Positions 58,765 to 64,000 of a stretch of DNA of 64,000 bases are shown here, piece by piece. Location of the stretch: NCBI GenBank assembly GCA_963782605.1, contig CAWAKK010000001.1, positions 310,001-374,000 on the forward strand, in the 5' to 3' direction. The stretch comes from JBDTSW01 sp963782605 (GTDB lineage: Bacteria; Actinomycetota; Thermoleophilia; Solirubrobacterales; 70-9). The stretch's first letter is position 1. Each line of letters starts with the position of its first letter. Below the pieces are notes generated by a model. That model saw nothing but the letters and a program-made list of their open reading frames with translations. It had not been told where the DNA came from and made no database searches. Made by a program: the position numbers and the translations under genes.

Positions 58765-60336
58765 TCAGGCGTCCCGCTCGCGCAACTCGATGCGGCGAAT
58801 CTTGCCCGTGAGCGTCTTCGGCAGCTCGTCGGTGAACTCGAGCTGACGTGGATATGCGTATGCGGAGAGGTTCTTGCGCACGAAGCCCTTGATCTCCGCC
58901 GCCAGCTCGTCTGAGGGCTCCGCGCCCTCCGCGAGCACGATGTAGGCCTTGACGACGCTCCCCCGGCGCTCGTCTGGCGCGGCCACGGCCGCGGCCTCAC
59001 GGACAGCGGGATGCTCGATGCAGGCCGACTCGACCTCGAAGGGGCCGATGCGATACCCGGCCGAGATGATCACGTCGTCAGCCCGCCCGGCGTACCAGAA
59101 GTACCCGTCTGAGTCTCGCTCCGCCGCATCGCGCGTGTGGAACCACTCCCCGCCGAAGTCCTCCTCGCTCGCCTCCTCGTTCTTCCAGTAGGAGAGCGGA
59201 TAGTGGGGGTTCGACCGGGCCCGCAGGCAGATCTCGCCGCGCTCGCCGACTTCCACCTCTTCGTCGTCTTCGTCGAGGATGTGTACGTCCCACCCGGGCA
59301 TCGGCTTGCCCATGGAGCCCTCCCGGACGTCCATGAAGGGGAAGTTCGCGCAGAGCGGATAGGACTCAGAAAGCCCGTAGTAGTCGAGCACCGTCACCCC
59401 GTACTGATCCCGGAACCAGCGAATCGCCTCCGGGTTGAGCGGCTCGCCCGCGGAGCAGACGCGACGGAATTTCTGCGGATACCGCTCGGCGGCGTCGTCG
59501 ATCGACATCATCGAGCGCATCGCGGTCGGCGTCGTGAAGACATTGGTAACGCCGTGGCGCGAGAGCACCTCGAGCTGCTCATGGGGGTCGAATCCTCCCT
59601 CGCGCGCGTAGACCATCTGCGTGGCGCCAAGGCGCCACGGGCCGAGCAGGGGCGCGATCCCCGCCGCCCAAGCCCATTCGCCCATGCCGTGAAAAAGCTC
59701 GCCGTCCTCGACCTGATGGCAGTAGAGGAACTCCTCGTGGGCGAGGATGTAGCGGTGGGCATGGAGGATCCCCTTCGCGAGGCCCGTCGTTCCGGACGTG
59801 TAGTAGATCTGGGCCGGGTCGTCGGCCGACGTCTCGAGCGTCTCGAAGTCGTCGCTCGCGCCGGCGAGCAGGTCTTGGTCGAGGATCAGGACCTCCTCGA
59901 CGAGCTCGCGTGGCATCCGTTCGGCGTTGTCGGCATCCGTGACCAGCACCCGTGGTCGCGAATCCTTGATCCGATGGCGGATGCCGTCGTCGCCGTAGAG
60001 CACCGAGAGCGACAGAAGGACACCGCCCGCCTTCCACGTGCCGAGAAACATCGCGGCCGTCTCAGGCGAGGCCGGCGCGCAGACGGCCACCCGCTCGCCG
60101 GGCTCAACGCCGTGTGCGCTCAGCACGTTGGCGGCGCGGTTGGCTAGCGCCCGCTGCTCGCCCCAGCTGACGTCACGGCGGTTGCCGCGGAAGTCCTCGA
60201 AGACCATCGCGGGCTTTGAGTCCGGATGCTTGTCGCAGACGTCAGCGGCGATGTTGTAGGTGGTGGGGACGTCCCACTCGTGCTGCTCGCAGGCCTCCTC
60301 GTAGGTGGCGGGGTCGATCCCGGTCGCGGTCGCCAT
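58765..60336 (-). CDS. AMP-binding acyl-CoA synthetase (medium-chain/ACSM-like)
   Basis: This 523-residue ANL-superfamily enzyme activates a carboxylic acid to its acyl-CoA through an acyl-AMP. The AMP motif is YYTSGTTGLAKGILH (about 176-190); DYYGLSESYPL and GYFWYAGRADDVIISAGYRIGPFEVE (the hinge-containing A8 region) follow, and the catalytic Lys is in PKTLTGKIRR near the C-terminus. Sequence style matches medium-chain acyl-CoA synthetases. It is inserted between hpf and secA, both translation/secretion genes, without an obvious functional link. The substrate chain length is inferred only. Confidence 0.9.
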   Translation of the reverse strand: MATATGIDPATYEEACEQHEWDVPTTYNIAADVCDKHPDSKPAMVFEDFRGNRRDVSWGEQRALANRAANVLSAHGVEPGERVAVCAPASPETAAMFLGTWKAGGVLLSLSVLYGDDGIRHRIKDSRPRVLVTDADNAERMPRELVEEVLILDQDLLAGASDDFETLETSADDPAQIYYTSGTTGLAKGILHAHRYILAHEEFLYCHQVEDGELFHGMGEWAWAAGIAPLLGPWRLGATQMVYAREGGFDPHEQLEVLSRHGVTNVFTTPTAMRSMMSIDDAAERYPQKFRRVCSAGEPLNPEAIRWFRDQYGVTVLDYYGLSESYPLCANFPFMDVREGSMGKPMPGWDVHILDEDDEEVEVGERGEICLRARSNPHYPLSYWKNEEASEEDFGGEWFHTRDAAERDSDGYFWYAGRADDVIISAGYRIGPFEVESACIEHPAVREAAAVAAPDERRGSVVKAYIVLAEGAEPSDELAAEIKGFVRKNLSAYAYPRQLEFTDELPKTLTGKIRRIELRERDA

Positions 60337-60402
60337 CTCTCCTCCTTCGGGCGTCTTTGCCGTTCGTACCCGCCCGCTGGCGCGGCTATGCCGCGGCCGG
60401 GG

Positions 60403-60750
60403 TCACGCTTCGGTGCCGCGCAGCCGCGCCTTGGCGCGCCGCGAACGCCAGCGCTTGCGCCGCTTCTCGCGATGGCGCTTGACCTGGCGCCGGATGTCCT
60501 CTGCCGCCTCATGGATGGAATGCAGCATCTCGGGCGACGCCTCCCGGGCACGCAGGGTCTTCCCCTTGACGTGGAGCGTCGCCTCGACGATCTGGCTGTC
60601 GCGGATCGACGGGTTGCGCTCCTCGCTCAACTCCACGTCGAGCGTGGCGAACTCGGACACCTGGCGCCCGGTGCGGGCGAACCGCTTCGCAACCGCCTCG
60701 CGCACGTCGTCGGTGACCTCGAAGTTCCGTCCCCTTACCTCGATCCGCAC
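60403..60750 (-). CDS. ribosome hibernation promoting factor, short form (HPF/YfiA family)
   Basis: The 115-residue protein has the S30AE fold: the N-terminal strand RIEVRGRNFEVTDDVREAV, the central LDVELSEERNP and the second helix with HSIHEAAEDIRRQVKRHREKRRKR. It binds the small ribosomal subunit and helps shut down translation in stationary phase. Most Actinobacteria have the long form with a C-terminal dimerisation domain; this copy ends after the basic tail, so it is short. It lies between comF and the acyl-CoA synthetase gene, matching the common comF-hpf-secA order. Confidence 0.9.
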   Translation of the reverse strand: MRIEVRGRNFEVTDDVREAVAKRFARTGRQVSEFATLDVELSEERNPSIRDSQIVEATLHVKGKTLRAREASPEMLHSIHEAAEDIRRQVKRHREKRRKRWRSRRAKARLRGTEA

Positions 60751-60786
60751 GGCTCCGCTCCTCTCGGTGGTCGCTACGTGCCAATG

Positions 60787-61377
60787 CTACGCGTGCGCGA
60801 ATGCGAGGGCAAGCACGGTTTCGGATCCGGCTTGGCGGAGGGCATTCGCGCAAGCGGCGAGGGTGGTGCCGGTCGTGACCACGTCGTCTACGAGGACGGC
60901 CGCGAGGGGGCCGTGCGCCGTCGCTTGGACGCTGGGCCCTCCTTCCAGCCGCTCGCTCCGCGACCGGCCGACCTGCCGCCGGCCGTGGTGGCGGGCCAGG
61001 CAGCGCGAGACTGGATTTCCGGTCCGCCTCGCCAGCTCGGTTGCGATCAGCTCGGCGGGGTCGAAGCCGCGCATGCGCCCCCGAAGCGGATCCGCGGGGA
61101 CCGGGACCACGGCGGCGTCGGGTGGAGCGACGGGCGCCGCGGCGTCGATCGCCTCCGCGGCGACCCCCGCCAGCCGCAGCCGGCGGCCGAACTTGAGCTG
61201 GACGACGAGGCGCCGTGCTGCGCCCTCGTAGGCCGCGGCAGCCCAGGCCGCGTCGACGCCGGGGACCAGGAGCGGGCCGCCCGGAGCGTTGCGGATGGCC
61301 CTCATGCAACGCGAGCAGGCGTCCTCCGCGGGGTCGCAGGGATCGGCGCAAATGGCGCACAGGGGCGGGACCAGCAC
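60787..61377 (-). CDS. ComF family phosphoribosyltransferase-like protein
   Basis: The 196-residue protein has an N-terminal double-CxxC zinc ribbon (LCAICADPCDPAEDACSRCM), a linker with the conserved YEGAARRLVVQLKFG, and a C-terminal phosphoribosyltransferase motif VLVDDVVTTGTTLAACANAL. ComF proteins take part in DNA uptake and possibly purine salvage. GTG 61377 is the only start that makes sense; a stop lies about 20 codons upstream. The gene begins 86 bases from the thrC stop and heads the hpf-secA-prfB run. Confidence 0.9.
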   Translation of the reverse strand: MLVPPLCAICADPCDPAEDACSRCMRAIRNAPGGPLLVPGVDAAWAAAAYEGAARRLVVQLKFGRRLRLAGVAAEAIDAAAPVAPPDAAVVPVPADPLRGRMRGFDPAELIATELARRTGNPVSRCLARHHGRRQVGRSRSERLEGGPSVQATAHGPLAAVLVDDVVTTGTTLAACANALRQAGSETVLALAFAHA

Positions 61378-61463
61378 TGAGAGGAGCGAGCGCAGGTGGT
61401 GAAGCGTGGCGGGGTCGGTCTGCCAGGTTGCGCGCGGCTAGTGCCAAAGGTGCGCCGGAACCA

Positions 61464-62501
61464 TTACCCGAAGACGACCTTCTCGACGGCTGCGAGGTCC
61501 GCCTCGCAGCCGGTCACGGCCGGTGCCTTGCCCAGGGCCGTGTCGGGGTCCTTGAGACCGTGACCAGTGAGCACGCAAACCACCGTCTCCGGCGCATCGC
61601 CCCCCTCGAGCGTGGGCAGGCCGTGCCTGAGCAGACCCGCGACCGAGGCCGCCGACGCCGGCTCGCAGAACACGCCCTCGGCGGAGGCGAGCAAGCGGTA
61701 GGCGTCGAGGATCTCCTCGTCGGAAACCGCCGCGATTCGCCCGCGCGAAGCCGTGACAGCGGCCATCGCCTCCTCCCAGCGCGCCGGGTTGCCGATCCGG
61801 ATCGCCGAGGCGACGGTCTCAGGGGCATCGATCACGTGACCCTCGACCAACGGCGCCGCGCCCTCGGCCTGGAAGCCGTAGAGGACCGGGGCCGTCTCGT
61901 ACTCGCCGAAGCCGCGCCACCAGGCCGTGATGTTGCCGGCGTTTCCGACCGGGATCGCCACAGCGCCCGGTCCTTCGCCGAGCTCGTCGCAGACCTCGAA
62001 CGCGGCGGTCTTCTGACCCTCGATGCGGTGCGGGTTGACGGAGTTCACGAGCTCCACCGGATGCTTCTGCGCGATCTCGCGGACGAGCTCGAGCGCTCTG
62101 TCGAAGTTCCCCCGGATCGCGACGACCTGGGCGCCGTGCATGAGCGCCTGGGCGAGCTTGCCGGCCGCGATCTGGCCCTCGGGGACGATGACCGCGCCGC
62201 GCATGCCGGCGCGCGCCGCGTAGGCGGCGGCGCTGGCGGCAGTGTTTCCGGTCGAGGCGCAGATCACGGCCTCTGCCCCGGCGCCCTTCGCACGCGATAC
62301 GGCGAGCGTCATCCCGCGGTCCTTGAACGAGCCCGTGGGGTTCGCCCCCTCGAGCTTGAGCAAGACGCGAGCCCCGACGCGTTCCGAGATCGCCGGTGCC
62401 TCGACCAGCGGCGTCGAGCCCTCGTTGAGACTCACAACCGGATCGTCCGGCTCGAGGCTGCCGAGCCGGTCGCGGTATCGCTCGATCAGTGGCGCCGGCA
62501 C
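61464..62501 (-). CDS. thrC: threonine synthase ThrC
   Basis: From GTG 62501 the protein is 345 residues of the fold type II PLP enzymes. The PLP Lys is in NPTGSFKDRGMT, the phosphate-binding loop is PVGNAGNITAWW and the substrate region is STGNTAASAAAYAARAG. It converts phosphohomoserine to threonine. The frame is open to 62639, but the extension overlaps the cupin gene and is not ThrC-like. hom lies two genes upstream; thrB, the kinase, is not in the window. The gene starts 7 bases after the cupin stop. Confidence 0.94.
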   Translation of the reverse strand: MPAPLIERYRDRLGSLEPDDPVVSLNEGSTPLVEAPAISERVGARVLLKLEGANPTGSFKDRGMTLAVSRAKGAGAEAVICASTGNTAASAAAYAARAGMRGAVIVPEGQIAAGKLAQALMHGAQVVAIRGNFDRALELVREIAQKHPVELVNSVNPHRIEGQKTAAFEVCDELGEGPGAVAIPVGNAGNITAWWRGFGEYETAPVLYGFQAEGAAPLVEGHVIDAPETVASAIRIGNPARWEEAMAAVTASRGRIAAVSDEEILDAYRLLASAEGVFCEPASAASVAGLLRHGLPTLEGGDAPETVVCVLTGHGLKDPDTALGKAPAVTGCEADLAAVEKVVFG

Positions 62502-62508
62502 GAGCCCA

Positions 62509-62859
62509 TTACGCCGCGTAGTCCTCGCTGCCCATGAAATGGAGAGACACGTAAGGCTCATCTCCCACCACCCAGCTGTCGTGCCCCGGTGGGACATAGA
62601 AGAAGTCGCCGGGCTCCATGACCCGTTCGGTGCCGTCATCCATCGCCGCCATCGCCCGGCCGCTCACGACGAGGCCGACGTGCTCGACCCGGCATGACGT
62701 CTCGCCGGTCGCCGCCCCCACGTGCGTCGACCACTTCCAGCCGGGCTCGTACGTTGCTCGGCCGAGTGTCATCGGGCCCACGACATAAGTCTCGAACCTT
62801 CCCTTCTCGAACTCTCGGACCTCGGACGGGTCGTCGAGGTTGACGAGCGTCAAGTCCAT
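62509..62859 (-). CDS. small cupin protein between hom and thrC
   Basis: The 116-residue protein from ATG 62859 has one cupin barrel. The first motif is around WSTHVGAATGETSCRVEHVGLVVSG (His, His, no Glu at the usual spot), the second PGDFFYVPPGHDSWVVGDEP has the conserved Gly-x5-Pro-x-Gly-x2-His pattern. It is a probable ligand- or metal-binding protein. It starts two bases after the hom stop and ends 7 bases before thrC, so it is translated within the threonine operon; a role in that pathway is possible but unproven. Confidence 0.85.
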   Translation of the reverse strand: MDLTLVNLDDPSEVREFEKGRFETYVVGPMTLGRATYEPGWKWSTHVGAATGETSCRVEHVGLVVSGRAMAAMDDGTERVMEPGDFFYVPPGHDSWVVGDEPYVSLHFMGSEDYAA

Positions 62860-62861
62860 GC

Positions 62862-64000
62862 TCAGACGAACTCCTCTTCGATCACGCGGATCGCCCTCGG
62901 CGGGGCCCGCAGAAAGTCGAGCGTCCCGATCTCGTCCACCGCCGCCCGGAAGTTCGCCTCGGGACCCTCGTGCATGACCATCACGAGGCGGGCGTCGTCG
63001 CCGTGACCGCGCTGAACCACGCTCCGCACCGAGACCTCCATCCGGCCCAGGACCTCGGTGATCCGCGCGAGGACTCCCGGGCGGTCGGCCACCTCGAGGT
63101 GCAGGTAGAAGGAGGAGGAGATGTCGCGGACGATCTCGAGCTCTTGGCGAGTCTCGTGAACGGGGGCGTGACCGGAGATGATCGAGACGAGATCCCCGAG
63201 CACGGCCGTGGCTGTCTCGGTGCCGCCCGCGCCGGGGCCAGACATCGTGATCTCGGTGATCGTCGGGGCCTCGACCATGACTGCGTTGAACGGGCCCTCG
63301 ACCGGCGCCAGCGGATGGCCCCCGTAAAGGAAGCACGGGAAGACCCGCACCGAGATCCCGCCCCCAACGCGCTCGGCGACCCCCAGGAGCTTCAGCGATA
63401 GTCCGAGCTCCCTCGCGTACGCGATGTCCTCCGGCTGGATCTCCTCGATCCCCTCGAAGTCAACGTCGCCGAGGCCGACCGGAGAGTGAAACGCGAGCCG
63501 CGCGAGGATCGCCATCTTGGCCGCGGCGTCGGCACCGTTTACGTCCTCGGTTGGGTCGGCTTCTGCGTACCCGAGCTCCTGAGCCCGCCGCAGGATTTCC
63601 TCATATGAAGCTCCGGTCGAGGCCATCTCAGAGAGGATGAAGTTGGTCGTCCCGTTGACGATCCCGAAGACCTTCGTGATCTCGGTCGCGGCCAAGCTCT
63701 CCTGAATCACGCGGATCACAGGCACCACGCCGGCGACCGCGGCCTCGAACCGCAGCTGTACTCCCGCGGCGCGGGCGGCCTCGAAGAGCTCGTCCCCGTG
63801 CTGGGCGACGAGCTGCTTGTTCGCCGAGATCACGTGCTTGCCCGCCTCGAGCGCTCGCCGAACGTAGTCGCGCGCCGGATCGGTGCCACCGATCAACTCG
63901 ACGACGATGTCCGAGCCGGCGAGGATCTCGTCGAAGTCACCCTCTGAGCGGCGCAGCACCCCTGCGATCTCAGGCCGGTGTGACGTAATCGCGGCGATCT
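62862..64000 (-). CDS. hom: homoserine dehydrogenase, 5' end missing (runs off right edge)
   Basis: The visible part covers 379 codons; the frame remains open across the window edge (IAAITSHRPEIAGVLRRSE), so the GTG at 63959 is internal and the NAD(P)-binding GxGxxG lies beyond the window. The catalytic domain shows AGKHVISANKQLVAQHG, GIVNGTTNFILSEM and EADPTEDVNGADAAAKMAILA, the family signature with its catalytic Lys/Asp region. An ACT domain (FYLHLEVADRPGVLARITEVLG) at the C-terminus suggests feedback control by threonine. It reduces aspartate semialdehyde to homoserine. The downstream gene is the small cupin, then thrC. Confidence 0.95.
   Translation of the reverse strand, partial: IAAITSHRPEIAGVLRRSEGDFDEILAGSDIVVELIGGTDPARDYVRRALEAGKHVISANKQLVAQHGDELFEAARAAGVQLRFEAAVAGVVPVIRVIQESLAATEITKVFGIVNGTTNFILSEMASTGASYEEILRRAQELGYAEADPTEDVNGADAAAKMAILARLAFHSPVGLGDVDFEGIEEIQPEDIAYARELGLSLKLLGVAERVGGGISVRVFPCFLYGGHPLAPVEGPFNAVMVEAPTITEITMSGPGAGGTETATAVLGDLVSIISGHAPVHETRQELEIVRDISSSFYLHLEVADRPGVLARITEVLGRMEVSVRSVVQRGHGDDARLVMVMHEGPEANFRAAVDEIGTLDFLRAPPRAIRVIEEEFV

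Noticed and set aside
56985..58811. A 608-codon open frame on the plus strand opposite secA
   Set aside because: It is the antisense frame of a high-GC gene; its Arg/Val/Asp-rich product has no domain, and secA on the other strand is unmistakable.
1..64000. tRNA genes, CRISPR arrays and insertion sequences
   Set aside because: I looked for T-loop sequences followed by acceptor pairing, for regularly spaced direct repeats and for transposase genes with terminal inverted repeats, and found none that hold up by eye.

Overview
The window is high-GC DNA with tightly packed genes, frequent 4-base start/stop overlaps, GTG starts and actinobacterial gene families (Rpf-like cell-wall lytic protein, CGNR regulator, DUF2277, short HPF, SecA with a SEC-C tail, comF-hpf-secA-prfB and ftsE-ftsX-smpB order). 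I infer an actinobacterium, most likely of the Thermoleophilia/Solirubrobacterales kind; the sequence alone does not prove the lineage. I saw no insertion sequence, prophage, CRISPR array or tRNA. One structured RNA gene, tmRNA (ssrA), is clear.

Layout. 0-7.3 kb (minus strand): a phosphate module in transcription order pstS-pstC-pstA-pstB-phoU-ppx-CHAD-CHAD, with an OmpR-type response regulator and PHO-box-like 11-bp repeats nearby. 7.5-13.9 kb: undecaprenyl-diphosphatase, a CPA-type antiporter with RCK_C domain, two enoyl-CoA hydratases (one with two frame shifts), a VOC protein and an HD-domain protein. 13.9-17.5 kb: Rpf-like muralytic protein with a CRP-type palindrome upstream, lipoate ligase-like protein, phosphoesterase, coiled-coil protein, CGNR regulator with a 14-bp palindrome and a divergent 43-residue peptide. 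17.5-28.6 kb: FAD oxidoreductase (frame-shifted), MFS and APC transporters, benzoylformate decarboxylase-like enzyme, two-domain dioxygenase-like VOC protein, an ECF sigma factor fused to a membrane segment and a proline-rich tail, and a polar amino acid ABC transporter. 28.7-32.3 kb: prokaryotic phospholipase A2, ssrA, DUF2277, site-2 protease, dihydrolipoamide-dehydrogenase-like flavoprotein. 32.4-39.4 kb (minus): ftsE-ftsX-ctpA-rnr-smpB followed by a helix-hairpin-helix protein. 39.6-42.9 kb: split transketolase, GNAT, lipoprotein. 42.9-45.8 kb (minus): a methylamine-utilisation-like cluster (MauE-MauD fusion, Tat-secreted Cys-rich MauA-like protein, MauF-propeller fusion) that has no MauB or MauG and whose small protein cannot make TTQ. 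45.9-50.3 kb: Rossmann protein, nadA, Fpg-like glycosylase, cupin, FHA-HTH protein, RTX-type secreted protein. 50.3-61.4 kb (minus): comF-hpf-acyl-CoA synthetase-secA-SnoaL-prfB-FIST-nadC-Ser/Thr kinase. 61.5-64 kb (minus): hom (partial)-cupin-thrC.

How the genes work together. The first operon captures phosphate, signals its status (PhoU, response regulator) and handles polyphosphate (Ppx, polyP-binding CHAD proteins). smpB, ssrA and rnr together form the ribosome-rescue and mRNA-decay set; prfB carries the classic CTTTGA-C autoregulatory frameshift. nadA and nadC provide the quinolinate part of NAD synthesis. The best candidate for an undescribed system is the orphan mau-like cluster: a dedicated disulfide/redox maturation machine apparently serving a small Cys-rich exported protein of unknown function.

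Quality caution. Five genes (10.6, 17.5, 32.4, 34.6 and 36.4 kb) have intact family similarity that changes reading frame, eight shifts in all, seven of them consistent with one extra base, several in short G/C runs. Sequencing or assembly indels are more likely than gene decay, especially for rnr and ctpA.
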